A stretch of DNA of 63,933 bases from Chitinophagales bacterium (GCA_013298845.1 JAAFJN010000030.1:1-63933), one strand, 5' to 3'; shown: positions 1 to 8,974, numbered from the stretch's first letter. Program-made: numbers and translations. Notes: generated from the sequence alone by a model not told the origin.

Positions 1-8
1 TATAATAT

Positions 9-1120
9 GTTTCAATCCTCATCATGCTGGCGAATGGTTGAAAGCAAAAGTAGAAGAAACCAAACCGGAAATTAATTTTGATGTTTCAATCCTCATCATG
101 CTGGCGAATGGTTGAAAGGCAGCGTATTGACTTTAGGGGTTCATTCAAAAGTGTTTCAATCCTCATCATGCTGGCGAATGGTTGAAAGAAACAGAAACAA
201 GTGTTGTTCTGTCAGAACTTACGCTGTTTCAATCCTCATCATGCTGGCGAATGGTTGAAAGCATTTAGACATATTTTAGTATATTTTTGTCAAGTAAAGT
301 TTCAATCCTCATCATGCTGGCGAATGGTTGAAAGTTTTTATCATTTATTGTCGTCAATATGAATAGGAAAAGTTTCAATCCTCATCATGCTGGCGAATGG
401 TTGAAAGATTACAAGAGGTTTCAACTTTTATTTATACAGGCTTGTTTCAATCCTCATCATGCTGGCGAATGGTTGAAAGAAGGGTTTTGAGGACGTATCG
501 CAGGATACAAGAAGGTTTCAATCCTCATCATGCTGGCGAATGGTTGAAAGCCAATTAGTGGTACTATCAAAATTGAATGGAATTAACTCGTTTCAATCCT
601 CATCATGCTGGCGAATGGTTGAAAGACTGAAAATTATAATCTTTGATAATCTCAAAGTGTGGTTTCAATCCTCATCATGCTGGCGAATGGTTGAAAGATT
701 GTCTCAAGGAAACCTTGAAGAAGCATTGGGAAGTTTCAATCCTCATCATGCTGGCGAATGGTTGAAAGCTATCTCTTATTCTGTTTCTGAGCCAATAGTT
801 TGGCTGTTTCAATCCTCATCATGCTGGCGAATGGTTGAAAGAAGGTGAATGTTTATCCTGTCATTGTAAGATTTTTGTTTCAATCCTCATCATGCTGGCG
901 AATGGTTGAAAGGAAAAATATTCAAATCGTTTATTTGCATATTGTGTTTCAATCCTCATCATGCTGGCGAATGGTTGAAAGCAATACACACATCCACCCG
1001 ATTTTCAATTTTGTCGTTTCAATCCTCATCATGCTGGCGAATGGTTGAAAGATATTCAAGTGGTTTATACGCCAAAGGAACAATGTTTCAATCCTCATCA
1101 TGCTGGCGAATGGTTGAAAG
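9..1120. CRISPR. CRISPR array, 16 repeats and 15 spacers, open at the left edge
   Basis: Sixteen copies of a 36-bp repeat that begins GTTTCAATCC and ends ATGGTTGAAAG start at 9, 83, 153, 226, 299, 372, 444, 515, 590, 662, 733, 806, 877, 946, 1016 and 1085. I saw no difference between copies. Spacers are 33-39 bp and all differ. Bases 1-8 look like the end of another spacer, so the array probably continues leftward. On the minus strand the repeat ends GGATTGAAAC, which fits the ATTGAAA(C/G) 5' handle of many type I-B/III crRNAs; the plus strand ends GGTTGAAAG, a poorer fit. I therefore infer minus-strand transcription with the leader at 1121-1290. No cas gene is in the window, so the type is unassigned. 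Confidence 0.97.
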
Positions 1121-1144
1121 CCGTACAATTTCTCATACGTTATG

Positions 1145-1152
1145 CAAAGGTA
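1145..1152 (-). promoter_or_regulatory. Candidate CRISPR leader promoter, -7 box
   Basis: On the minus strand this reads TACCTTTG, an exact match to the Bacteroidota -7 element TAnnTTTG, 24 bp outside the last repeat in an AT-rich stretch. No convincing -33 TTG is present about 20 bp upstream; a T-rich run lies there. It supports a leader on the right of the array. Confidence 0.45.
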
Positions 1153-1294
1153 ATCAAATCATTCTGAATAAAAAAAGCACTTTACCGGATAATTTTTATC
1201 AGAACTACCATTTTTTTTGTAAATATATTGTTACAACCCGTAACGACCCCTCCTTCGCCGTTCCCCTTATCTCTTATCGTTCATCACTCCTAAC

Positions 1295-2560
1295 TCATCT
1301 CTTGTATCTTCCTGTTTGCATTGACGCAAATTTCGTGCCCAAAAGCCTTTCGTGCCGCAGGCCAATCACCCCGGGCGAAGAACTGGCGTCCTTGACCGCA
1401 TATATTTTTCCCCCGAATTGCGCCGTCACCGCGTCCAAATCTTGAATGATTTGCGGCCAGTTCCGGGGCGGTTTCAGGTCAATCGCCAACGAGAAACCGT
1501 CCTGCACAAAACCGTGGACCAGTTCCGGCTCCGGCGCGTGGTGCTGTTTTAGCACCACCAAAAACGGCATTAATCCGTGTTTATCCAAGGTATCCAGCAG
1601 CACCGCCCCGCCCGCGAGTGCTTGCGCGCGCGGAAAACAAGCCTGGTATTGCACAAAGCCCCGCCGACCGTACAACCGGTTCCAGTTCAGCAGGCCATCC
1701 AGCGGAAAAAAGTACTGCTCCAACGGCACCCGCCGCACCCCGGGCCGGTTTTTCCACGCGTACCAATGGTGGTACCACCGCATCGTGTGGCGGTTGAGCA
1801 GGGCATTCGGGGCAAAAAACGGAATGTTCAGCGGGCGCGTTGTGCGCGGTCGGGTAGGGGAGGCATCGGTGGTAAATTGGGCAAAAAACACCCGCCCGGT
1901 CCGGCGCGTGGGGTGCAGCCACGCCACGGCAAATTCGGCGGTGGAATTGTTCGCCAAAGTGGTCAATACCTCCGCCAAATCTGCGGCCAGTTCGGTGCGT
2001 TGCTCCAGCCATTCGGACGGGAGTGGCACTAATTGCAGCCGTGCCTCGGTGATAATGCCCGTCCGGCCCATCCCCCCGATCGTGTTCCAAAACACCGCCG
2101 GGTGTTGGGTGCGGGAACACCGTTGTACATCGCCGGTTTCGGTCACCAGTTGGAAGTCGAGCAGGTAGTGGGAGAGCAAATTGGGCGTTCGCTGGTTTTT
2201 TCCGTGCACATTGGCCGCAATCGCCCCGCCCACGGTAATGTACCGGGTCCCCGGCAATACGGGCAACATCCAGCGGAGGGGAATGACTTTTGCCAAAATA
2301 TCGGCGAACAATACGCCCGCTCCGCACCGCAACACGCCCGTTTCCGCGTCAAAATTGAACACTGGGGGCAACGAACGGGTGTACACTATACGTTCGCCCA
2401 ACGCCGAATCGCCGTAACTGCGCCCGTTGCCAAACGCGATGCACGCCCCTGGTTCCCGCACGATTTTTTGCACGTCCTGCGCCGTTTCGGGGTAAAAAAC
2501 GGTCCCGAAACAATTTCGGAAATTCCCCCAACCGGCCATCATTTTCTTTTTAATTTGCAT
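1295..2560 (-). CDS. DprE1-like FAD-linked oxidase (VAO/PCMH family)
   Basis: This 421-residue protein has the FAD-binding signature GNGRSYGDSAL at about residues 44-54 and the VLPGTRYITVGGAIAANVHG segment at about 101-120. Both are typical of the decaprenylphosphoryl-ribose oxidase (DprE1) branch of FAD_binding_4 oxidases. DprE1 oxidises a polyprenyl-phosphate sugar; here the substrate is unknown and no DprE2-like reductase is adjacent. The C-terminus (KFASMQTGRYKR) resembles the family's closing F-S-x-Q-S-x-R-L motif, but the segment just before it looks shorter than usual. It is divergent from the lolA-like gene across about 80 bp. Other ATG codons lie 6-7 codons in; the upstream one is kept by default. 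Confidence 0.8.
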   Translation of the reverse strand: MQIKKKMMAGWGNFRNCFGTVFYPETAQDVQKIVREPGACIAFGNGRSYGDSALGERIVYTRSLPPVFNFDAETGVLRCGAGVLFADILAKVIPLRWMLPVLPGTRYITVGGAIAANVHGKNQRTPNLLSHYLLDFQLVTETGDVQRCSRTQHPAVFWNTIGGMGRTGIITEARLQLVPLPSEWLEQRTELAADLAEVLTTLANNSTAEFAVAWLHPTRRTGRVFFAQFTTDASPTRPRTTRPLNIPFFAPNALLNRHTMRWYHHWYAWKNRPGVRRVPLEQYFFPLDGLLNWNRLYGRRGFVQYQACFPRAQALAGGAVLLDTLDKHGLMPFLVVLKQHHAPEPELVHGFVQDGFSLAIDLKPPRNWPQIIQDLDAVTAQFGGKIYAVKDASSSPGVIGLRHERLLGTKFASMQTGRYKR

Positions 2561-2640
2561 AATTTAGTTTTCTTTAACTACCCATTGCACAACCCCAAGC
2601 CCTTTTCTAACGTTCTTTGCGGCAAAATTTAAATATACTT

Positions 2641-3321
2641 ATGCAGAAATTACTTTCTTTTCTTTTGGTAATGGTTTTGGCGGTGGTGCAGGCTTCCGCC
2701 CAAAAAGCACCCAACGTTGAAAAATCAGATCCGCAGGCTAAAAAAGTCCTCGATAAAGTTCGTAAAAAGTACGAAGGTTATAAAACCGTTGACGCTTCTT
2801 TTTCCTTAACCATCGAATTGCCCGGCCAACCCAAACAAGTGCAAAAAGGCACCATTAGCCAGGATGGCGATAAATTCCGCCTCGAAATGGACGATCAAAT
2901 TATCACCAGCGACGGCAAATCCACTTGGGTTTATTTGAAAAAAAATAAAGAAATCCAGATCAGTAATACCGATCCCAAAGATATGTCGGAAAACGGATTT
3001 ATGACGCCCAAAGAATTGCTTAAACGGTACGAAAAAGGCGATTATATCTACGCCATTACCGAAAAAGTGACGGAAAACAAAGTGTTGCTCACGCAAATTG
3101 AGTTCAAACCCAAAACCAAAAACTCCGAATATTCCAAGTTGCGCCTCAGCGTGGATGAAAAAACCAACACGATCAAAAGTATTAAGGCTTTTGCCAAAGA
3201 CAGCGGGCGTTATACCTTTACGCTGAATACTTTTAATACGGCCAAAAAATTTGCCAACGATCACTTTTCCCTCGACGCCAAAAAATATCCCGGCGTAAAA
3301 GTGGTAGATTTACGGATGTAA
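2641..3321 (+). CDS. LolA-like outer-membrane lipoprotein carrier protein
   Basis: This 226-residue protein has a clear signal peptide (residues 1-20, cleavage after ASA). The mature part is a LolA-type beta fold: an early YEGYKTVDASFSL segment, then a GTISQDGDKFRLEM strand pair and DGKSTWVYLKKNKEIQI. LolA carries lipoproteins across the periplasm from LolCDE to the outer membrane, and this family is common in Bacteroidota. I chose the ATG at 2641 because it places the signal peptide at the N-terminus; an in-frame upstream start would add eight poorly fitting residues. A strong terminator follows at 3353-3391. No lol partner is in the window. Confidence 0.82.
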   Translation: MQKLLSFLLVMVLAVVQASAQKAPNVEKSDPQAKKVLDKVRKKYEGYKTVDASFSLTIELPGQPKQVQKGTISQDGDKFRLEMDDQIITSDGKSTWVYLKKNKEIQISNTDPKDMSENGFMTPKELLKRYEKGDYIYAITEKVTENKVLLTQIEFKPKTKNSEYSKLRLSVDEKTNTIKSIKAFAKDSGRYTFTLNTFNTAKKFANDHFSLDAKKYPGVKVVDLRM

Positions 3322-3352
3322 TATACTTTTGAGCAGTTATTTAAACCCAAAG

Positions 3353-3391
3353 TTGCAGTGGTGTATTTTCCTCAGCCACTGCAATTTTTTT
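3353..3391 (+). terminator. Rho-independent terminator after the lolA-like gene
   Basis: TTGCAGTGG (3353-3361) pairs perfectly with CCACTGCAA (3376-3384) over a 14-base loop, followed by a run of seven T. Confidence 0.85.
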
Positions 3392-3413
3392 CTACAAAAC
3401 GAAACAATTGATT

Positions 3414-4553
3414 ATGAAAATTTTTCCGCTCCTTTTTTGCTTATTTTTCCCTTTTACATTCCTGCAAAGTCAAGACGAGGGTTTTGCCGTTATTGACAAA
3501 TTTGCGTACAATTACAAAAAAACCAAAGAGCAGGATGCCACTGCGCTCGCGCAGGCTTTAGCCACTCCTTTTAACACCGAAACCGACAAATTTCGCGCTA
3601 TTTTTGTTTGGATTACTGCCAATATCCGCTACGATTTTAACCTCATCGGGGCATTGCGGTACGATAATGCCGACATCACGCACCGCCCCGAAATCGTGCT
3701 TAAACGCAAATTGGCCATTTGTCAGGGTTACACCAACCTGCTCAAAGCCATGTGTACCGCCGTGGGTATTGAGTGTATTCGGGTGAATGGCCACGTGAAA
3801 AGACCCGATGGCATCAGCGGCGATAATGGTCACTCCTGGACCGTTGTCCGCACCGACGGCAAATGGGAACTTGCCGATCCTACTTGGGCCACCGGGCACC
3901 TCAACGAGCACAACCAATACGTGTATGAATTTAACGGCCGCCACTTTTTTGGCGACCCGGAAGAATATATCATGGATCATTTTCCGGAAGATCCGCTGTT
4001 TCAGTTGTTGCCCCATCCCGTTTCGTTGAAGGAGTTTGACCAAAAATACGGCCAATTGTCCCAAACGGTGGAGCGCAAAAAACGCCAACCCGCGCACCCC
4101 GAATTTGCCCACCCTCAAGATACCCTCGATGCGTTTGCGCCCAACGATTCTACCCGTTTGGCCGCCCATTACCTGGCCGCCGCCCGTCGCGTTAAAGCAC
4201 TCGATTCTACCGATAATAAAATACCGTATTTGATGGGTAAAGGCCATTACGAACAGGCCATGCAAAGCACCAACCGATTTATGCAGCGTTGGAATGCCGT
4301 TGGCAAAGCCGTGAGCGCCCGCATGGTTTCCGGCGAATGGATTCAAACCCAAAAAAAAGACGCGGAATTGGTGGTGTTGCGTTTAAAAGAAGCCAAAACG
4401 TATTTTAACGAGTCCATTCAAAAAGGCAACGACGACCCCTACGTACAATATTTGGTCCAACACGTGGAGGTGCAATTTGGCCCGGCGGAACGCAATTTGA
4501 ACAGCATTCTGACTTTGGAAAAAGATAAAAAAGCGACGCGTTCCCGGAACTAA
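3414..4553 (+). CDS. Secreted transglutaminase-like protein (copy 1)
   Basis: This 379-residue protein has an N-terminal signal peptide (cleavage near LQS/QD) and a transglutaminase-core domain. The presumed catalytic triad is Cys103 (CQGY), His140 (GHSW) and Asp155 (DPTW). The spacing is that of bacterial cysteine-protease-like transglutaminase domains, so it may be a peptidase or cross-linking enzyme acting in the periplasm or outside; the substrate is unknown. The ~200 residues after the core are helical and unassigned. The ATG at 3414 is preferred over a TTG two codons upstream. The next gene is a clear paralogue with the triad at almost identical positions. Confidence 0.85.
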   Translation: MKIFPLLFCLFFPFTFLQSQDEGFAVIDKFAYNYKKTKEQDATALAQALATPFNTETDKFRAIFVWITANIRYDFNLIGALRYDNADITHRPEIVLKRKLAICQGYTNLLKAMCTAVGIECIRVNGHVKRPDGISGDNGHSWTVVRTDGKWELADPTWATGHLNEHNQYVYEFNGRHFFGDPEEYIMDHFPEDPLFQLLPHPVSLKEFDQKYGQLSQTVERKKRQPAHPEFAHPQDTLDAFAPNDSTRLAAHYLAAARRVKALDSTDNKIPYLMGKGHYEQAMQSTNRFMQRWNAVGKAVSARMVSGEWIQTQKKDAELVVLRLKEAKTYFNESIQKGNDDPYVQYLVQHVEVQFGPAERNLNSILTLEKDKKATRSRN

Positions 4554-4638
4554 TTCGGGTGCTTTTCGCTTCATAAAAGCGGACATTCACTGAGGAGAAA
4601 TGAAAACCGCTCTTCGAAAACACACCATATTTTTTTAT

Positions 4639-5757
4639 ATGAAATTCATCTATACCACCCTTTTTTTGCTTTTTTCCTGGGCTGCATTCAGCCAAACCTT
4701 TGATAAAGTAGATACTTACGTCCGCGATTTGGATAAGTTTTCCAAAAAAGACCTAAATACTACCGCCATCAGCGCCCGCGTGACCGCGCCGTTTACCACC
4801 GAAACCGAAAAAGTTCGGGCCATTTTTATTTGGGTAACGGACAATATCAAATACGATTACAAGGCACTCGAAATCAACCCCAAAGACCGCGACCCCAACG
4901 ACCAAAGCCCCGATGTGGTGCTCAAACGGGGCAAAGGCGTGTGCGAAGGGTACGCCAACCTGTTTCAGGAATTGTGCACCAAAGCGGGCATCAAATCGCT
5001 GGTAGCCACCGGTAACACCAAACGCCCCAACGGCTCCATTCCGTGGATCGGGCACGCCTGGAACCTCGTAAAAGCCGACGGCAAATGGCACCACATTGAC
5101 GCGACCTGGGGCGCAGGTTATATCAACGAAAAGGAAAAATACGTCGAGGAATTTGACGAAAAATACTTTTTCACCCCCTCCAACGTGTTTATCCGCGATC
5201 ACCTCCCCGACGACCCTGCGTACCAAATGTTGGGCGCTCCGGTCACCGACAAAGAGTTCCGTTTGCGCGACGCGGCTTTTGAAAAAATGCTGCGCGACAA
5301 ACAAAAAGCCCCGGTTATTCCGGCTTTTGCCCACGTTAGCGACTCCCTGAACACCATCGCGGCGCAGGATACCGCCAATAAAAGTGCCCTGTACGCGGGG
5401 ATCAGCCGTCGCCTTTTTGCCGCCGAAACGCAGTCGCCCAAGGGGTATTATTACCAGGGATTGGCCGAATTTGAGGCTGCCACGGTGTTTACCACCCAAT
5501 TCCGCCAAACCTGGAATGCAACGGGCAAAGTATCCAATAAAACCGTTGATCTTCAATGGGTTAACCGCCAATTGGCCCACCTCGACAATGCCACCAAGGC
5601 TTTGAAAAATGCCCAAAAAGCGTTTCAGCAGGCCGCAGCGGGCGGTTATCAGGACAATTACCTCAAATACATGGAAAGCCTGACCTCCCGACAAATGGGT
5701 GTGGTAGACAGCAACCGTTCCAACGTGCTGGAACTCAAACGGATGCTCGAAAAGTAA
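4639..5757 (+). CDS. Secreted transglutaminase-like protein (copy 2)
   Basis: This 372-residue paralogue of the preceding gene starts 85 bp after its stop codon. The ATG at 4639 gives a proper signal peptide (KFIYTTLFLLFSWAAFSQ); an ATG 13 codons upstream is in frame but would bury it. The triad is Cys102 (CEGY), His139 (GHAW) and Asp154 (DATW). The two proteins align along their length, including the FTTETEKVRAIFIWVTDNIKYD segment and the FFxxPxxxIxDHxPxDPxxQ segment after the core. The pair looks like an old tandem duplication, as the copies have diverged well. They are probably co-transcribed. Confidence 0.85.
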   Translation: MKFIYTTLFLLFSWAAFSQTFDKVDTYVRDLDKFSKKDLNTTAISARVTAPFTTETEKVRAIFIWVTDNIKYDYKALEINPKDRDPNDQSPDVVLKRGKGVCEGYANLFQELCTKAGIKSLVATGNTKRPNGSIPWIGHAWNLVKADGKWHHIDATWGAGYINEKEKYVEEFDEKYFFTPSNVFIRDHLPDDPAYQMLGAPVTDKEFRLRDAAFEKMLRDKQKAPVIPAFAHVSDSLNTIAAQDTANKSALYAGISRRLFAAETQSPKGYYYQGLAEFEAATVFTTQFRQTWNATGKVSNKTVDLQWVNRQLAHLDNATKALKNAQKAFQQAAAGGYQDNYLKYMESLTSRQMGVVDSNRSNVLELKRMLEK

Positions 5758-5820
5758 TTCGACCCATTTTTACTTTTTATCAAAATTGGCCAAAGTATTT
5801 AACAAAATACACAAATCAAC

Positions 5821-5828
5821 TACCTTTG
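5821..5828 (+). promoter_or_regulatory. glyQS promoter, -7 box TACCTTTG
   Basis: Exact TAnnTTTG match 88 bp upstream of the glyQS start codon. No good -33 TTG at the expected spacing. Confidence 0.5.
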
Positions 5829-5916
5829 CGGCCCGGTAACCGTGGGCACTAACAAGTTCATTTGTAACAACGTGTGGTACTATCGTTGCGCAACGGTCAA
5901 ACAATAATAATTACCC

Positions 5917-7458
5917 ATGCAAGAAGATTTGTTTAAGCGCCTCGTCGCGCATTGTAAAGAGTACGGTTTTGTTTATCCAAGTTCCGAAATATATGAAGGC
6001 TTAGGCGGCGTGTACGATTACGGCCCGATGGGGGTAGAACTGAAAAACAACATCAAAGAATATTGGTGGCGCGCAATGGTGCAAATGCACGAGAACATCG
6101 TGGGTATTGACAGTTCTATTTTTATGCACCCCTCGATCTGGAAAGCATCCGGTCACGTGGACGCATTCAACGACCCGATGATTGACAACAAGGACTCGAA
6201 AAAACGTTTCCGCGCCGATGTACTCATCGAAGGTGAAATTGATAAAATGACCGCCAAAGCCACCAAAGAGGTGGAAAAAGCCGCCAAACGCTTTGGTGAA
6301 ACGTTCGACGAAAAAATGTTCCGCGAAACCAATCCGCGGGTACTCGAATATACCCAAAAGGCCAAAGCCGTTGAAGACCGCATGAACGCCGCCATGAAAG
6401 CCAACGATATGGCCGACCTGAAAGCGATCATCGAAGAGTTGGAAATTGCCGATCCCGATTCCGGTTCCCGCAACTGGACCGATGTGCGTCAGTTCAACCT
6501 CATGTTTTCGACGCAATTGGGTAATATTTCCGGTGAAGAAGGCAAATTGTACCTCCGCCCCGAAACGGCGCAGGGTATTTTTGTGAACTTCTTAAATGTG
6601 CAAAAAACCACCCGTCAGAAAGTGCCGTTCGGAATTGCCCAAATTGGTAAAGCCTTCCGCAACGAAATCGTGGCGCGCCAGTTCATTTTCCGTATGCGCG
6701 AATTTGAACAAATGGAAATGCAGTTTTTTGTGCGCCCCGGCACCGAAATGGAGTGGTACAACTACTGGAAAGCCAAACGGATGGCCTGGCACAATGCCAT
6801 TACCCCGGCCGATAAACTGAAATTTAAAGACCACGATAACCTGGCCCACTACGCCAACGCCGCCGTGGACGTGCAGTTTGAGTTCCCCTTTGGTTTTAAA
6901 GAACTGGAAGGTATTCACTCCCGCACGGATTTTGACTTGGGTAGCCACTCACAGTTGTCGGGTAAAAAATTGACCTATTTCGACCCGGAAATCAACGAGC
7001 ACTACGTTCCTTACGTGGTAGAAACCTCCGTGGGTTGTGACCGTATGTTCTTGTCGGTGCTCACCAACGCGTACGCCGAAGAAATGGTCCCCGATGCCCA
7101 AGGCGAAGACGCCAACCGGCTTGTATTGCGCATTCCGCCCGCTTTGGCACCTGTGAAGTGCGCCGTGTTGCCCATTGTGCGCAACAAGGAAGAAATGGTG
7201 GGCAAAGCCCGCGAGGTATTTGATCGCCTTAAGCCCCATTTCTTGTGCCAATACGACGAAAAAGACGCCGTCGGTCGCCGTTACCGCCGCCAGGATGCCA
7301 TTGGTACCCCTTATTGTGTGACCATTGACTTTGAAACACTCGAAAACGATACTGTGACCATCCGCGAGCGCGATTCCATGAAACAAGACCGCGTATCCAT
7401 CAGCGATGTTGTGCGGATTGTTAAAGAGCGCACGGATATGGCGAATATTTTGGGTTAA
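5917..7458 (+). CDS. glyQS: Glycine--tRNA ligase, single-chain (alpha2) type
   Basis: This 513-residue class II aminoacyl-tRNA synthetase attaches glycine to tRNA-Gly in the cytoplasm. The N-terminus EYGFVYPSSEIYEGLGGVYDYGP is the family hallmark. Motif 2 is seen in AFRNEI...FIFRMREFEQMEMQFF, the region before it reads YLRPETAQGIFVNF, and motif 3 lies in the VETSVGCDRMFLSVL segment. The C-terminal anticodon-binding domain follows (LAPVKCAVLPIVRNKEE). The length is normal for the homodimeric enzyme, unlike the two-gene glyQ/glyS form. It is followed by a strong terminator and appears monocistronic. Confidence 0.97.
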   Translation: MQEDLFKRLVAHCKEYGFVYPSSEIYEGLGGVYDYGPMGVELKNNIKEYWWRAMVQMHENIVGIDSSIFMHPSIWKASGHVDAFNDPMIDNKDSKKRFRADVLIEGEIDKMTAKATKEVEKAAKRFGETFDEKMFRETNPRVLEYTQKAKAVEDRMNAAMKANDMADLKAIIEELEIADPDSGSRNWTDVRQFNLMFSTQLGNISGEEGKLYLRPETAQGIFVNFLNVQKTTRQKVPFGIAQIGKAFRNEIVARQFIFRMREFEQMEMQFFVRPGTEMEWYNYWKAKRMAWHNAITPADKLKFKDHDNLAHYANAAVDVQFEFPFGFKELEGIHSRTDFDLGSHSQLSGKKLTYFDPEINEHYVPYVVETSVGCDRMFLSVLTNAYAEEMVPDAQGEDANRLVLRIPPALAPVKCAVLPIVRNKEEMVGKAREVFDRLKPHFLCQYDEKDAVGRRYRRQDAIGTPYCVTIDFETLENDTVTIRERDSMKQDRVSISDVVRIVKERTDMANILG

Positions 7459-7484
7459 AAGATTGTTTTAACAGCGTTATAATG

Positions 7485-7522
7485 CCCGGATCAGAGCGTC
7501 AAATCTCCGATCCGGGTTTTTT
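7485..7522 (+). terminator. Rho-independent terminator after glyQS
   Basis: CCCGGATC (7485-7492) pairs with GATCCGGG (7509-7516) over a 16-base loop, followed by six T. Confidence 0.85.
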
Positions 7523-8157
7523 ATTTGCCTAAAAGTCGCAGGACGCAGAGATCCGCAGGGTCGGCCCATCTTGTATGGCCTGCCAAGTTAGCGGCGGCGA
7601 GATGTGCATCCCGTAGGCACTGAGAGATGACATCTCAGAGCGTGTTACGATTTTTTGGGTGGGTAGTTCATCACCCAACCGCGAATGCGGTTGAATATGA
7701 ATAGCCCCGGATGCCAATCCGGGTTGAAGTGATACTCCGGTTTAGCGACTCTGAAGGAGTCGAATGTGGGCATTTAAGACTGAATGTTACTTGAGATCCC
7801 AAAAGATAGCACACTTTAGGGTGCAGTAGCTGCTTTGAGATGTCATCTCTCCGTGCCTCCAAGATGCACATCTCTCCGTGCCTCCAAGATGCACATCTCT
7901 CCGTGCCTCCGAGATGCACATCTCGTCGCAGGACGCTTTAGATGTGATTTGTACTTTTTTCTCTCCATTATGTGGATTGACAAAATACATTACAATAGAA
8001 TAGTAGTGAATTGAGTTTTTTGTTTATTCCGCCAAAATATAGCCCCCCCTGAAATATTCTTAGTCCTACCCCAAAATCGTCCATAAATAACCACCCAGAA
8101 CATCTAAACATCCTGTACCCCCCTGATTCATCAGGGGGAAGAACAGCCGACACAATC
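7523..8157. repeat. Mosaic of palindromic intergenic repeats
   Basis: I see no gene here. The stretch holds a GAGATGT...ACATCTC module (7590-7640, recurring elsewhere). Three short hairpins sit in a row: CAACCGCGAATGCGGTTG (7676-7693), CCCGGAT-gcca-ATCCGGG (7706-7723) and CGACTC-tgaag-GAGTCG (7746-7762). A tandem 25-mer follows (annotated separately), then the perfect palindrome CCCCCTGA-ttca-TCAGGGGG (8119-8138). The same modules recur around 33.1-35.2, 45.9-46.3, 57.3-57.5 and 62.8-63.0 kb. Confidence 0.85.
7846..7920. repeat. Tandem repeat, three 25-bp units
   Basis: Units at 7846-7870, 7871-7895 and 7896-7920 are identical except for one A-to-G change in the third. Each unit contains GATGCACATCTCTCCG, the arm of the GAGATGT/ACATCTC palindromic module, so one arm of that module has been amplified. 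Confidence 0.93.
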
Positions 8158-8186
8158 ACATCTACCATCCTGACAAACATCACATC
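8158..8186. repeat. REP-like element, left arm of a perfect inverted pair
   Basis: A 29-bp sequence starting ACATCTACC and ending AAACATCACATC. Its exact reverse complement is at 8700-8728, and the pair brackets the transposase pseudogene. Variants with ATC in place of ACC occur at 33138-33166, 33543-33614 and 34904-34975. Confidence 0.92.
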
Positions 8187-8204
8187 GTAATACAACAAAC
8201 TGCC

Positions 8205-8641
8205 CTAACCAAGCATCCTGATAAAACCATATTTCACCATAAACTCATTACACTCTTCGTCAAAGGTCTTTTGTTTGTGATGCTCTTCCTGCTTTTTTAG
8301 ATATGTACGCACAGCCTCCACTCCTGACTGGCTTACTGACACTGCATAATAGTCATCGGCCCAATCAAAATAGGCTTCGGTTATTTTATGTGTATTGATG
8401 TATCGTGAACTTTCGCCTTTTAGCCATGCAATAACTTGTGCAATTGTCTGATCGCAGGACAAAGAAATTAGTGCATGAACGTGGTCTGCTGCACCGTTAA
8501 GAAAATCAAGGTAAATGCCTTTTTCTTTTGCGCTTGATTTGATGTGTTTGAAAATATCTATCCGTTTGTTTTTGTTAGACAACAGCGGTGCCCTGTTTTG
8601 GTAGCCCAAACGGCGTGTACCCAAATTCGTACTTGTGCCAT
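8205..8641 (-). pseudogene. IS200/RAYT-type Y1 transposase, single-base frameshift
   Basis: The reading frame from 8624 down to 8205 encodes most of an IS200-like HUH transposase. It has the metal-binding HVH motif (GAADHVHALISL) and the catalytic-tyrosine helix (RTYLKKQEEHHK). Such enzymes nick single-stranded DNA at hairpins and, in the REP-associated (RAYT) branch, act on REP palindromes. The natural N-terminus, MAQVRIWVHAVWATK, starts at 8641 but lies in another frame. The frames would join if the run of four T at 8596-8599 (A on the coding strand) had five. The apparent TTG start at 8624 is thus an artefact. I favour an inactivating deletion; a sequencing error or slippage expression is possible. 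Perfect inverted REP copies flank it. Confidence 0.85.
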
Positions 8642-8699
8642 AATTTCGATAGGTTGTTTTAATGCGTTATTAATTGATGAATGAAGTGACGGTAGTTTT

Positions 8700-8728
8700 G
8701 ATGTGATGTTTGTCAGGATGGTAGATGT
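8700..8728. repeat. REP-like element, right arm of a perfect inverted pair
   Basis: Exact reverse complement of 8158-8186, 58 bp beyond the natural start of the transposase. It is followed at 8746-8790 by the CCCCCGA...AGGGGG hairpin and GTTACAGGATGGTAGATG, mirroring the left side. Confidence 0.92.
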
Positions 8729-8974
8729 GTTATGTGGTTCGCGTTAGCCCCCCGATGAATCAGGGGGTTACAGGATGGTAGATGTGATTTGTACTTTTAT
8801 TTATACGGTTGAATTACCGGGTAAAACTACAACAATCTTATTTTTTTGCATAGTAAACAAGAATTATTTTCAAAAAACGGAGTACCGTACTCCAATTAGA
8901 TGAGTGATTTTGATATGGTGCTTGTCAGGATGCTGCTTTTTCGTTTTTGACACCATTGTTCAAAAATCAAAAAC
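8729..8974. repeat. Repeat-containing intergenic stretch between RAYT and ilvE
   Basis: No gene is seen. It holds a GGGGG hairpin and a partial REP (8746-8790), a short palindrome GGAGTAC-c-GTACTCC (8879-8893), and a REP fragment TGCTTGTCAGGATG (8920-8933). Confidence 0.6.

Noticed and set aside
540-1445. Open frames across the CRISPR array (HHAGEWLKA- and SSSCWRMVER-type repeats)
   Set aside because: They are translations of the 36-bp repeat read through random spacers, with no independent coding evidence.
2033-2632. Long plus-strand frames opposite the DprE1-like gene
   Set aside because: They are shadow frames of a GC-rich gene; the minus-strand protein has clear FAD motifs.
3324-3331. 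TACTTTTG box just after the lolA-like stop codon, as a promoter for the transglutaminase genes
   Set aside because: A transcript from here would at once meet the terminator at 3353-3391. An attenuator is conceivable, but there is no leader peptide or alternative stem, and the match is probably chance.
8205-8624. The transposase as an intact gene starting at TTG 8624
   Set aside because: The conserved N-terminus MAQVRIWVHAVWATK is in another frame just upstream, so the TTG start is not natural.
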